Positions 9,501-21,494 are shown, numbered from the stretch's first letter. The stretch: DNA of 64,000 nucleotides from Paramacrobiotus metropolitanus (GCF_019649055.1 NW_026570272.1:558001-622000); one strand, 5' to 3'. The notes: generated from the sequence alone by a model not told the origin. Numbers and translations: made by a program.

Positions 9501-10898
9501 TATTACTAACGACTTTCCACCAGTGGAAAAAATATTTGGAGTGATAAAATGTCGCATTATTCCACCACCGTCTTTATTTCTGCCAGTGCTGCCCTACCGA
9601 ACGGATAAGCTAACCTTCCCGTTATGCGCAAGATGCGTGAAAGAGCGTGTTAATTCTCCCTGTGATCACGAGGATGGCGATAGGGCTCTGGAAGGAACGT
9701 GGTGCACACCGGAAATTCATCGAGCATTAGAGGTCGGCTACCGCATCGATAAAATATATTCCGTGTGGCACCACCCCGAACAAATGCAATATCTATTCAG
9801 GGAGTACATTGACTTGTTTTTGAAGCTGAAAACTGAAGCGTCTGGTTATCCTTCAACCTGTCAAACAAACGAGGAGAAAGATTTTTATGTTGAAGAATTC
9901 CTTGTTAAAGAAAACATTCAGCTGGATAAAGATAATATTGCTAAAAATGATCCGCTTAGAGCGCTCTGCAAGCTTACGTTGAATAGTTTTTGGTAAGAAT
10001 CGTAAAGCTGTCAAAAACCCAACTTATTTATTTATGGATGATTTGTTTTTTACAGGGGAAAGTTTGGGCAACAGGAGGACCGCTCTAACACGGCTATGGT
10101 TGAGAAGAAAGGGGTCTTTCATGACTTTTTATTTTCAAATAAATATGAAGTTGCCGGATTCGACTTGGTTACGGATGAAGTCATGGCAGTACAATACCGT
10201 TCGAAGAAGGATTATATAGTAACGAATAAGAAAACCAATGTTGTCATTGCGGCTTTCACTACTTCGTATGCACGATTGCACCTCCTCAAATTTATGGAGA
10301 TGGTAGGAGACCGCCTGCTATATCATGATACCGGTATGCAGTAACAATAGAATTTTCTTTATTTGCCTTCTTTATTCTTTGGGTTTTGATTCGTTACAGA
10401 TAGCATTTTCTATGTTCACAAAGAGGAACTGCCTGATACACCAACGGGAACTTGTCTTGGCGACTTGTCATCATCGCTGGAACCTAACGAGCACATAGAG
10501 GAATTTGTGGCGCTTGGTAAATTATTTACTACCAATAATTATTGATTCTCAAGTACTATGCATGTGTATTACTTTTCTTTATAGGGCCTAAAAGCTACGC
10601 TTATCGTACCAACACTGGTCACGAAACAATAAAAGTGAAGGGATTTACGTTAACGCGGCAGGCTAGAAAACAACTGAATTTGGAAAGTTTAAAGGAATTG
10701 CTACTGGAAAGCCTTGCACCGCCGGATGAACCAAGCGATATTATGGTTAACTATCCGTTCAACATAACGCGGATTAAGCGCAAGTTGGAGGTTCTGTCTA
10801 CGGAAATGAATAAGCGCTTTAGACTTACCTACTCAAAACGTCGAATTGTCGACACCGAGTTTCATACTCGTCCCTGGGGTGATGTTTCCAGAGAATAG
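6581..10898 (+). pseudogene. Polinton protein-primed DNA polymerase B, seven exons, disrupted
   Basis: Recognisable parts in order: N-terminal domain from about 6690; a zinc-binding block (YCYRCMKGYNHREDHRC) near 7557; exonuclease motif I (YFDLET) near 8026; exonuclease II (NLK/GFDGYF) across an intron; polymerase motif A (YSLDVISEYP) near 9430; motif B (KLTLNSFW/GK) near 9970-10060; motif C (YHDT/DS) near 10320-10402; C-terminal end at TAG 10896-10898. Introns with matching phases: 8218-8287, 8662-8717, 9050-9121, 9993-10055, 10334-10399, 10517-10584. Breaks: frameshifts near 7310-7340, near 7750 (a T run) and near 7925-7940, and an in-frame TAG at 9037-9039. The true start is unclear; the ATG at 6581 has a good Kozak context but lies in a different frame from the downstream N-terminal domain. 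Confidence 0.85.
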
Positions 10899-11881
10899 AC
10901 CTTCAATTTCCAGTACCGTACAGTTGTTAATGACAGTTTTAATATTATGGCTAATTCCAAAAAATGCTTCCAGTAATATTATTAAGATCAGCATGATGAC
11001 AATGCAGGAGCCTACTGCTGCCTCGCAGAAGTTCTTTTTGCACACAATGCGAGCCATCTTAGCATAACTATGTGCTGGTAGTGGGTTTGTTTTCTTTGCA
11101 CATTGTATCTTTAATAGTTACTTCAATAGAAAATTTGCATTAAAAATCGCAGCTGAACTCTAATTAAAGATGTGTGAATAAATACGCATACTAATACGTT
11201 CCATGTAAATTACACTGTAACTATAGTTGTACAGTATATACAGTGTACAAACTTACTGGTTCATAAAGTAGAACTGGGAACTAAAGCTATAAAGTCCAAC
11301 TGGGAATTACAGCTGGAAGGTGTAGCTCCCAACTCCAGTTTATGACGTAAGCGCCGCCATTTTTAAATAATTGATGAGTCATATCTACTTATGTCGTATC
11401 GCATTACTACTTATAGCCTATAGTGTTAGCAATATCTGTGATACAACCGAAAGCATGAAATCGAAGTAAAAAGCACGCACCCATCTATCTCTAAAAAAAA
11501 ACAATATACGTAGCGTTCAGTCATCCAAAGGATCGTTCAGAAACGGGTGATCTGTGAAAACCGACTGCAGATATTTATTTTATTGTTGTACATGCAGTAC
11601 ACACCTATGGGGTGGCCTCGTATAATGGCACGCTTACCATATAGCACTTTTTATTTAAATTTGTTGGCCACGTCCTGGTGACCTTGGCAGTCAAAACCAT
11701 TTTTTAAGTAATATCGTGGCGTATCGTATCGTCAAAACCATTTTTTAAGTAATATCGTGGCGAACGGTGCAATTATACAAAAAAATTAAATTTTTCTTAG
11801 AGGTGAGCCGGTGGCGCTCCTCGGGTTGGCTGATATTTTTACACTGCAAGGATGATCTATTGTCGTCTCCCCCATTTGCTG
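10899..11881. other. gap after Polinton, no gene seen
   Basis: I find no coding pattern. It should contain the right end of the Polinton, but no terminal repeat can be recognised without the left end. It includes the 41-bp direct repeat at 11690-11762. Confidence 0.5.
11690..11762. repeat. 41-bp direct repeat, two copies
   Basis: A unit starting GTCAAAACCATTTTTTAAGT and containing AATATCGTGGCG occurs at 11690-11730 and again, nearly complete, from 11731. The copies are identical over the first 32 bases, so the duplication is young. Confidence 0.85.
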
Positions 11882-13920
11882 CTAATCTTGTACGCTCAAG
11901 GCGACAGTCGACCACGGCCCGCCTCCATTACTATCGTAAACTTCTATAGAAAGTGCATGATCATTCAAAGCTGTCCTGCCGCCGCATACATATATCCTGT
12001 CGTGAACAACGCATGCGGAATGCCAGTATCGCGGTTCTTGAAGTGGGTGTATGTCCTCCCAGGTGGATGTTGTGACGTTCAAGCGAAGACAGGCCGCAGT
12101 GGCAGTCGACGAACAAGAAAACGGCGGTTCCATGATCATGCCACCCAGGATGTACACGTATCCGTTCAGTACGGTCATACTGAACCCGCTGCGTGCTTGC
12201 CGCAGATTTGGTAAGGAGGTCCAATCGTCCGATAGCGGATCGTACAGTTCCAGTCCGGTCCATGAAGCACCCAAGTGGCGGTAGGCGTATAATATCTGCT
12301 GTTTATACGCAGCCACTGCTGATACGTCTAGCCTACAACAGATACCCAAGTCCGTGTTAACAATGCATTTAAGTAGTTCAATTAAATTTACATCGTGCCG
12401 TGAGCTGATGTGGCGACATATTGACCATGGTAAATATGGGGCGAAAATTGTACTGAAATACGCAAGCTTACCATTTAACTCGGGGAAGCCGCAACACCTT
12501 AGTACTGCCATTGCGTATGTTCTCTGCGATAAACTCATAATCCGGACCATAATCGTAATGGAAATAATAGATCTCGTCACTGATCACAACGGGAATATGA
12601 CAGCCGGTGAAAACTTTTTTGCTTTTATTCGGCGTAAATGAACGCCACGTTCCCTGAGGCACATTCCACAGATAAAATTTCCTTCTGAGATCCTTTTCGA
12701 CAGACTCAAAGAGCAGTTTTCCTCTCGGAATACTTAACTGGAACGGCCATATTTCTACTGATAACGTGGCGGGTATACGCAGTTCAGGAGTTTGCAATTG
12801 GTGAGTCACTGGATCAAAACTCACAACCCGGATATTGCCACCAGATATGTGGCTACTGAATACAATGGCGTTCCCAACGGTAAATTCTTCCAACAGCTTT
12901 TTGGCAGATATTCTCTCTATCGAGCTCTGCTGCAAGCACAGCCGAGCAAAAGCCGCCAAACGTGCCGGTATGTCTTCGCTTACAAAGGGCACGTAGCCAT
13001 CCATTATAGAATCTGCAAAGCGGATTTTCGAAACACCGCTCTTCAGGCTGACAATTTTTCCTTCCTTTATATACAACTGCTCAGTTTCTTTGCCTACATA
13101 ACATTCTGCAATCTCGAGTATTATGCAGCCCAAGGTCCAAATATCGGTCTTCCGTCCTGGACTTTCGCCTTGGAATACGCAGAACTTTCTCAACATTTCC
13201 GGCGACATGTAGCGTACCGTTCCGCGCAACTGCGATATATCACCGGAGCAGGTAACCGTTTCCTGCATTTGTACTAGGTCATCCAAGTCACCGATGAGCA
13301 AAACTCTCCTGCCGTTCGACAGGATTTTCACCAAGATATTCGCGGGTTTCAGATCGCCGTGTATTATTACCTGCTGGTGTAAGAAATTCAGTCCGGTTGT
13401 AATGTCTTGGCAGTGGCGCTCAACAATTTCATATCTGCTGAGGAGGGTGTTGTCTTTTCTTGCTTCCTTAAGAAGTGATGTCAAATCACCTGAATTCAGG
13501 GCCCGCGTAATGCGTATAACGATTGCATCAATAACTTCAAAGAAAATCATGCAACTCACCATTGCAACACTCCATCATTATTTCCACTGTCGCTTTGTCA
13601 GATAACTTCGTAATGCGAATTTGGTGATACGGTATCAGGTTCTTGTGCGCCAGTTCAGGAAGGTTCCTCAATCTAGTGAGTGTTTTATTCCAGGTTTCTG
13701 GATTAGCAGTAATTTCAGATGGAGCAGCAATGTGAATAACTTTGACAGCCGCAATATCCTCTCCCACAAAGTCACCGCGTTCCAAAATTTTAGCTTTATA
13801 AACCATACCGAATGTTCCTCTCCCAAGGAAGTCAGTAGTTGTTGAGTATTGATACCGGCAGCTTCTGCCGATATTTTCGATCTCGTGTTCTTCGGATTTG
13901 ATGGACACATTTGTCTCCAT
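11882..13920 (-). CDS. protein kinase fused to C-terminal Kelch-like propeller
   Basis: Three exons on the minus strand (13920-13560, 13489-12472, 12332-11882) join in phase to 610 codons. Introns are 70 bp (donor GTGAGT) and 139 bp (donor GTAAGC). Residues about 28-330 are a Ser/Thr-type kinase: Gly-rich loop GRGTFG at 33-38, Lys60 in AAVK, catalytic loop HGDLKPAN with Asp166, metal-binding Asp188 in GDLDDL, then YMSPEM and DIWTLGCIILEI. The HRD Arg is Gly and the DFG Gly is Asp, so activity is uncertain. From about residue 340 blades resembling Kelch follow; the clearest are LELYDPLSDDW...YVYILGG and LNVTTSTWEDI...RIYVCGG. The propeller looks short by one or two blades at the TAG. Confidence 0.8.
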
Positions 13921-14621
13921 TACAGTTGGTCACTGAAGAATTATATGCCGAATAGCAGGTTTAGAAAGCGAATTAACTGCGAAGGATATTAACATGTGTA
14001 ATGTGTATTATAAAAAACCATTTCTGCAGAACTGCATTACCCCAAACACCAAGCCTGCACTGATCACGCTTTGACACTGGTCACCGCTTCGGTTTTTTGC
14101 GCTCCCTGCTCGCAACCATAGAATGAGTGGTGACTGGTGAGTGTGCACTTGTAAATTTGCATGTCGTAGCTTTTGCGATTACAAAACGCAATCGACTAAA
14201 ACGAGCATTTTGTTGTACAAAAGGCATTCCTAAAATACATGTACAACAGTACAAGTATGTTTTGTTATGTCGCAATTTAAACACCTTCTGCTGTTACTGC
14301 ATAATCCATCATCTATAATCTATGTAGACCACCTTGATTATAGAACAGATATTTCAAGATTACCAAGATATGAAAAAGTTAAAAATTGGCTAAACGCGCT
14401 AAGGAAGAATGCGACATCTTAGAAGTGCTGGCAACTTTTTTCTTTCTGGTAAACAGCTGGTGCAAATCATCGGCTCCAGGCTAACTGGAAAAAAAACAAT
14501 TACTAACGGCCTTGCATTTAATATCAGCTATTACTGCGCACATTCCAGGCAATCCTGAACGCATAATTATTCTGGATCGGCAAGCAAGTCGTACGATCGA
14601 TCCATTAATAAAGTTACAATC

Positions 14622-14749
14622 GACGACAAAATTGTCTCAACTTAGGACCGTTAGCCGCTGTCGGCTTACAGCGCAATGAGCGCATACGATGGATGAGCGT
14701 TGCATATCCATTGCTGTATCCGCTTATTAAGCAGGACAATTTTGTCGTC
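14622..14749. repeat. 15-bp perfect inverted repeat, 98-bp spacer
   Basis: GACGACAAAATTGTC at 14622-14636 is the exact reverse complement of 14735-14749. The spacer holds further partial self-complementarity. It could be the ends of a very small decayed element. Confidence 0.6.
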
Positions 14750-15820
14750 TACTGTAGGTATTAAAATTTCAATTCTGCCTGCTTCATTGACTAGAGTAGC
14801 CAAGCGCACCAACGGACAGTCTCAAATTATATCCTTATCCAATATGCTGAAGTCCCAAGACGGAAGTCCACATGCCAACACCGATTCCATGAGGGATCTG
14901 TACAAATCACAATCGATCTGCGGAAAGCGGCAAAATACAGAGTCTCTGCAACGGATTATTCAGGGATTAGTTACTTCGCATTTTCTGCGCATACGAAGTT
15001 TTTGCGTCTTCTCCGTATAAAAAAGTGGATTCAACTTTCAAGGAAAGACCCGTGTGCTAAGTACAATGTCACGGTCAGTTGAATGCGTAACACGAGCGTT
15101 TTCTTGATGGTGACTTCCTTTATCGGCTTGTAAAAGTCTCGACACGGCCATAAGGGAGTCGATATCTCGGGAGACCGTACGGATAATAATCACTGAACGT
15201 CTTCCAGCGGCGGCTGCTCTTTTGCGATCGGCTTTTGATTCTCCATTGAATCTGATTAATGTAACATGAGCGGCACCGGCTTAAAGAAGCTAAACAGCGT
15301 TGGCCCGGCTACGTGTCTCGAATAATCATTTTAACGCCGCTCCATCGTGGCTAAAGCGATTTATACGTATACAGCGTTGTGAATAAGCAGAATATTTAGC
15401 TTATTATGTCGAACTGCATTGCACCAAGCGTTCGGCTACATGTCGTAGGTAGGAATAGTGCGGCATGGTCTCTGTTATCCAGGAACATTATAAGGATGTT
15501 CGTTATTGCGAATCTTGCTTCAGGGCTACGAAGATTCATAATTACATCTGTTTGGGCTTGATTTTGCGCATTTTTCAATGGGTGAAAGTTTCTGCAACAT
15601 TTAATTTTAAATTTACTGCAGTTCAACGCGGAAGATGTAATACTACAGTAATTTGTTGGTTATTTAATCCTTTACTGCAGCGCTTCATGATTGTCAGTGC
15701 CGTTGACCAGGAATCCAGGACTCGTGTTACACTAATTGCAACGCGTATACCCTGCTGAGCTGCAATAATTTCCGGGTCGTCTAAATACTGCATTAATTGC
15801 GCTGCACTTTCCGTCTCGCA

Positions 15821-16215
15821 CCCTCTCGATTTGTAACTCTCCAGTTTGAGAGGCAGCTGATTTCCGATGATCTGACAGTTTTCTCGCAGCAAAAAGAAAA
15901 ATCCGAAACCGGAAACTGCTGGTACCCTTACTGGAGGAGGTATACGGTTGTTTACTCATGTATGTCTTCCCAGGGAAAATCAGAACTCATTGCAAAGTCA
16001 TCTCCAGCATACGTCTCATACTCTCCCGATTTGTGGCACTCCAATTTGGAAAAAAGCTGATTTCCGATGAACTGGTATAAGTTTTCTGGCAGCAAAACAG
16101 AAAATCTGAAACCGGAAACTATTATTGCTCTTATTGAAGAAGGTATACGGTGGTTTCTTCATACGTATATTTTCCCATGGAAAATCAGCACTCATTGTTA
16201 AGTCATCGCCCAGCA
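15821..16215. repeat. diverged tandem duplication, unit about 195 bp
   Basis: Copy 1 at about 15821-16009 and copy 2 at about 16021-16215 share long blocks such as GCTGATTTCCGATGA, CCGAAACCGGAAACT or its variant, AGGTATACGG and GGAAAATCAG, with many substitutions and small indels between. Neither copy codes for anything I recognise. Confidence 0.75.
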
Positions 16216-16323
16216 CAATAGTCTACAAATCTTCCAGGCAATGCCATTTTTCTTTTACACGTACTGAATTACTCTACGCTCCTTGCACGGTAGATTACTT
16301 ACCGTTATACTCGTACAATACAA

Positions 16324-17905
16324 ATGAATGCATCCAGCAACTTTTCCGTTCTCAACAACAGCACACCGCCAAGCTCGCTTATCCCCGCCTCGATTATCGT
16401 CCCCTGGACAGCGACTTATTTAAGTTTGTGCTACTTCGGTGGTGTGGGCAACCTCGTCGTCGCCGGTCTGATCCTGTGTAATCGAAAATTACGCAGTGGG
16501 TGTGGCTTGCTCATTGGTCACTGCGTCGTAGCGAACACCCTTCTATGCATTGTCTGCTATCCGCAGACAGTGGTCAGCATCTACTGGAAGCTTATCAACA
16601 ACTGGAATATTAGCTATAGTTACTGCAGTACATTTATGTGGATTCAGCAGAGCTGCCAATACGCCAGTAATACCATGGAAGCGTACATTGCATCCAACCG
16701 CGTTGTGGCATTGTGCTTTCCGTATAAGTATAAAGCGTATTCCCAAGAAAAACTGGAGCGTGTTGTCATCGTGGCCATATGGATTTGTTCGTTTGTGCTG
16801 GGATGTCTCGGTTTATTTGATCTTGGTAAACAAACTGCTTTTTTACTTATGCAAGTATAAGTATTCCAATTTTCAATTTTATCTGGACTGTACATTCTCA
16901 CTACTACAGAGACGGTGCCAAAAACGCATAATTTTCTGTCGGTTCCCCAAGTTGTCTGCTGATATTTAAGAAATTATTTAAGAAATTGTCATGAAAATTA
17001 CAATCAAATACTGATTAATGTTTCCATCTAATCAGTAATATTTTATTTTAATATATGCCAAATTATTTTTTTTGGTCTTATAGCTGTATTTAGTGTTTAA
17101 CTACTACTTTGTTTATCTGTTGTTCGTTTGGTAATAAATTACCGGTATTACTAGAAATATTTATTATGGATTTTACAAAAATGGTTGCATGTCGCAAGCA
17201 ACTACACAACTGTATTTTGAATTAGTAATTTTATGGAGCGGTTCTAAACAAAAGTTTTTTTATGCGTTCGTTCAGGCACATTCTACTTCGTCTTGCCTAT
17301 CGGAGCATGCAGCATTGGACAGAAAGACGTGGGCGGCCTGTTGACCTTTATCGCGGGGTTCTACTTTCCATTGGCCTGTGCCGGCACCGGTTACGCCCTA
17401 ATCTACCTACGCATGCTGGCCATCCGCCGCCGGGCGACAGCAGGGGAAGGTAAAGAGCGCGTGGAGAAGACCATCGAGAAGAAACGCCTCAGCAAAGCCA
17501 ATATGATGTTCGTGTCTTTCTTCTGGAACCTCATCTGCTATCTGGTTTTGCCGGTGACCATCGTCTTAGCGCCACAGGTCATTCAAAGTCCGTTCATCCT
17601 GCTCTTGGGGACGGTGCAGCTACTGGGATATGTGATCAATCCGGTACAGAACGTTGTGCTTTCCATTAATCGATTAATTAACGTTAAAATTTAATGAAGA
17701 TGTTGAACATTTTTAGCTGATACTCTTTTCCATGAGCGCGGAGTACCGAACGGAGTTGCGGCGTATCCTGCGGAGCGTTGCGCACGCGGTGTTACCGTGC
17801 TTCGCTAGAGCAACAGACCCGTCGGGACACTCGACTTCATTGAAGCTGTCAACACTGCACAACCGTTCACACCAGTCAACAGATGTACCCATGCCATCAG
17901 TGTAG
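16324..17905 (+). CDS. rhodopsin-like (class A) GPCR, complete, three exons
   Basis: Exons 16324-16825, 17276-17643 and 17717-17905 join in phase to 353 codons. N-glycosylation sites (NASS, NFS, NST) precede TM1, which carries GNLVV. TM3 ends in SNRVVALCFP, so the DRY motif is SNR. TM4 ends at FDLG, where intron 1 (donor GTAAAC) splits the codon before GTFYF. TM5 and TM6 follow (FFWNLICYLVLP). TM7 reads YVINP, and intron 2 cuts exactly after NP; the last exon continues LILFSMSAEYRTELRRILR, a typical helix 8. Without this last exon the receptor appears to stop 17 codons into intron 2 at 17694. The divergent motifs suggest a lineage-specific receptor family; the ligand is unknown. Confidence 0.85.
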
Positions 17906-19004
17906 ATCGCTATACAATACAGGGGAACCCTGTGAAATTTACCCGGTTTGCAAAGTGCTGCTGTTATATACTCGTACACTGCCGTAACAGTGGCTTAGAC
18001 TTTTTCGATGATTTGCCATTCATTTTACTAACACGAGTTCTGGAAGTTTCGTTGGGCGACGGCACTTACAAAGATCGTTGAACATACAGTATTTGCACGC
18101 AAATTTTTCTTGCAAACATCTATGTTTCGCTGTTTCAGGCTGTGTTATGCATTTACTTTGTCATTCTTCTCAGTTTTCGACTTGTAGGGATACGCATATG
18201 AATGATAATGCTTCTTAATTGTGATGCACATATCCGCGCCGGTTCTCGTTTCCAGTTGAACACCGACAGTAACGATATCGCATCTTTTTTTACTCTGCTG
18301 ATAAAACCATACAAAAACACGCATGCGATCAGAAAATGCCGATGGGCAATCATGAAAATTCATGTAAAATTTTCGGCACTAATTATGTAAAATACATTAG
18401 TTATATTATGCTTAATCAATTCTTGCACGCCTATCTAGCGGCACTTGGCACATTACCGAGACTTTGCGTTTGCCTCATAATGTACTTGGGCAGTTTTGCT
18501 GTCGCTGTGCTTTCAAAAAAAAGACGGAGTACAGTGCAGTGATTTCCGCAACTAAAGGTGCGCTTTTTCTTACGGCAATACCATATCCGGCTGCTATCGC
18601 TCAAAAGTACGCCATATCTCTTTCGTTTTTACACGATCTTAGCCGCTTTTGAACGCTTGTTCTGTCAAGTTCGCTTGCCGGTAATCCGTGTTATACCGGT
18701 GTATTTACGCGACATAATTTACCGGCGGGCGTTATAACGTGTTCGATCTTATAATTACGAAGCCCAACTACGGTATTCTTAAGCCGGCAAACGGAACTGA
18801 CAAGCTGCTGCAGGCGCCTTGATCTTTTCCGACTACTTAAACAACCGGCGCTCACGTTTTGTTTTCATGCATTCGCATCATTTAAAGCTACAACGAGAGC
18901 AACCAGCTAAACCTTGAGTGCTTCTTGTGGATTAACATCGGCTTCTTGCTACGTTATTTTTATTTTATTACTGTTCCTGTTTCGTTTGCTAAGCCGGTGT
19001 GAAA
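17906..19004. other. intergenic region, nothing recognised
   Basis: AT-rich sequence between the GPCR and the next gene on the same strand. Short open frames on both strands show no domain or splice support. Confidence 0.5.
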
Positions 19005-21494
19005 ATGGCAATGATGTTTGTACCATTTCTGGATCTGTTCAAGAAGACCGTTGTCTCCCATGTCACCATGCAGGCACTGCAAGAGTTGGGGAAAGTACTG
19101 GATAAGAAGCATTTAGTATCCCATGAAGAGCGCAATGCTATGATCGAATACTGGTTCCATTATGATCAGGAATACCAGTTGCTGAAAATCCAGCTAGCAC
19201 TGGATAAGGCGGTTCAGCATCTGGAAACACAGTTTGGTGCCGGTATTGCGCAACTGGATACGGCATTAACGTACCGCAAAATCGACGAAGGTGCGGCCAG
19301 AATCACCTTTCTAAACAACCACATAAATACAACAAACCTGAATATGAGAATTTTTTATGGTTTTCAAAATATTTTCGAATGATCTTAATAGCTTTTCATA
19401 AGAAATTTCTTTATGAATCGTATTGCAATATTGCAATAATATTGTACATGAAATAACTGGTTTTTTGTTTCTCTCGTTTTCGTATTCTCCAAAGGTTTAT
19501 CTTGAAGGTTGCTAAATTGTTTGGTTTTTGTATGTTATAATTATAATGCTTAGTAAAAATAAGTACATATTACGTTAATTTGTGTTGCATTTGGCTTTGA
19601 TTCTGACGTCTTAATTTTTTTACACCGGTCGAATTTATTGTAAATGGTAGATATGTAATGAAAATATTATTGGAATATTATTTTAAAGGTATTTACCTGG
19701 TTTGCCACGCCCTTCAAGCCTATTTCCAAGCCGACCCGGCGTCACGCGATCACCAGAAAAACGACTTTCTCCGCGTCTTCGAGCGCCAAGACCCCAAAGA
19801 TCTATTAACGCTTCTGCACAAGCACGTCACAGTCAACGATGCTGCAGGGCAGTTTCTCCACACACTGATGAAGAGCTGCAACTATCATGCTTATGAACAC
19901 TGGTGCGACCACATCGCCATCACTGCACTGCGCGCCTACCTCAGCTGCATGCACCAATTGAATATCATCCACGATGACCTGATGAGTCAAGTCCTAATGC
20001 GTCCGCAGACCGTGCAGATGAAAGTCAACATTATGGTCAACCAAGTGGAGGAGATCTTGAAAACCTTGCAGGAATCGAAAGATGGATCCAGGGGGCGGAT
20101 TTTTCACGGCGCGGAGAACAACCAATCAGAACTCATGGATTTGGTTGACAAGTTCATGCTGCACTGTGAAGAAGAGCCGATGAGTCATAACCAGCACTGT
20201 GCAGAGAAGTTAGGAGAAGAATTATCGGAAAAGTATCCGTGGTATTCCTGGGCGGTGATCCTGGCGGAGGACAGCTCCAGACGCCCCAATTTCATCATGT
20301 ACTCGGATGATTTCCAGGATGACCTGTTCATCCAACGTTCTCTCCACTCGCAGATCTTCCCGTACATTGCTTCCAGTGTGGCGAATCGGCCGCAGCACGA
20401 TATTATCCTCAACGGGAAGAAATTCGGGATGATGGTCGTGAAGAAGCGGGTGCATGTCGCCGGGAAGATGGCCTCGCGGCGTCGCTTGATTGTGTTGTGG
20501 ACAAAACCGGAGGACGTGGTGTTTCTTGGTTCGGATGCTAAGGAACTGCTGCAGGATGTCGATGTGAAAGATCTGTTGCCGGGATCCAAGGAAGACTGTA
20601 TTCGGGAGCAAAAGAAAGCGTGGGATGTTAAACAGAGCGTAATGGAGAATATTCTGTATGAGGATCAGATGCAGTATGTTGCTTGTATCGGGATCGCCGG
20701 GGAGCGGCCGCAGGGGGAACTCGGTGTGTTCGTTAAAGCGAGTGCGGACGGGGTGAGCAGTTGGCCAGAGCGCGTTCAAAATAAAACCGGACAACTCTTT
20801 CTCTGGGCTACAAAAGGTAACTAGAATTCTTCCTAAATCAACACTTAAGACAGTTTTCAAAAAAATAATTAAGTTACTTTTGCTATGCTTTAAAAGAAAA
20901 TTCTCCTAATTATGCTTGAATTAAACATAATTGTTTTCAAAATACATTTATTTAATAAGAAATTTCTTAATAAGATGTTATATGTATCTTCACAAATACA
21001 TAAAGTAGTTTTAATAGTGAAATAGCTTAGAAAAATGTGTAGTCTTGTAAATTTTATGTACAGTATTTACAGTACATAACTACAGAGTACAGATAGATTA
21101 ATTATTAGACATTCTGTAGATTAATATTTAAAAAGTTAACTCGACCTAATATGTGTTTTATTTTGTTTGACTTGTTCTTGCAGTGACCTCGAAGGGTCTG
21201 GAATTTCGCGCTCGCCGGTCCTGCATGTCCCTGTACAGCTTAATTTCCGGTTTGGTACCCATGGCCAATGCCTTGACGGACAGCAGCGTCGGCACGAAGG
21301 CGGGTAATAGGGATGATATCCTCATAGAACTGGCGGACGATTCGGCGTCTAATGCGTCTGCCGGCATCGCTAGTCCTGCCGACAGGATCTCTCCGGATGA
21401 CCTGGTTTCCGGCGGCACCGTTCGGAGCCGTGTTGATTTCTTCGAGCGCCGACCGAATGTGCAAGCCTACCAGTTTTCAAAAGCTCCCAAGTAG
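19005..21494 (+). CDS. member of an unrecognised protein family (paralogue of the 43882 gene)
   Basis: Three exons: 19005-19290, 19689-20816, 21184-21494. The second junction (AAAG/GTAACT to TTGCAG) is secure; the first is chosen by phase and has a weak acceptor. The ATG at 19005 has good context (GAAAATGG) and aligns with an internal Met of the paralogue: MAMMFVPFLDLF against MAIYIYAPFLDQL. The protein (about 574 residues) has a helical N-terminal half and a mixed C-terminal domain. It shares EPMSHN, W-x-V-x-x-A-E-D, MYSDD, LFxQxSxH, ELGV and NKxG...LW with the paralogue. No signal peptide or membrane segment is evident. I cannot name the family; it looks like a cytosolic protein of unknown role. 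Confidence 0.7.

Larger units (their letters stand above)
1..11060 (+). mobile_element. Polinton/Maverick element, left end outside window, partly decayed
   Basis: Ten co-directional genes match the Polinton (Maverick, adintovirus-like) set: DDE integrase, penton-like and major capsid proteins, pVI-like protein, adenain-like cysteine protease and protein-primed family B DNA polymerase. No FtsK-type packaging ATPase is visible; it may lie upstream of base 1. No terminal inverted repeat can be paired because the left end is missing, so the right limit is only placed just after the PolB stop codon. Several genes remain open (integrase, protease, penton-like, small proteins), while the major capsid gene and PolB carry frameshifts or stops. 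This copy is therefore probably immobile. PolB contains six short introns, so the element is adapted to host splicing. Confidence 0.88.
13921..16323. other. intergenic region, divergent from kinase-Kelch to GPCR
   Basis: Several open frames of 60-110 codons occur but none shows a domain, splice support or coding composition. It contains an inverted repeat at 14622-14749 and a diverged tandem duplication at 15821-16215. Promoters of the kinase-Kelch gene and of the GPCR gene at 16324 must lie at its two ends, but I see no clear TATA box. Confidence 0.5.

Noticed and set aside
17644-17694. Stop codon ending the GPCR at 17694
   Set aside because: It lies in intron 2; splicing after NP gives a full TM7 and tail.
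17713-17979. Minus-strand frame of 88 codons
   Set aside because: It is antisense to the third exon of the GPCR, which explains its GC-rich composition.
20185-20860. Minus-strand frames of 134 and 212 codons
   Set aside because: Antisense to the second exon of the 19005 gene, which has a paralogue supporting the plus strand.
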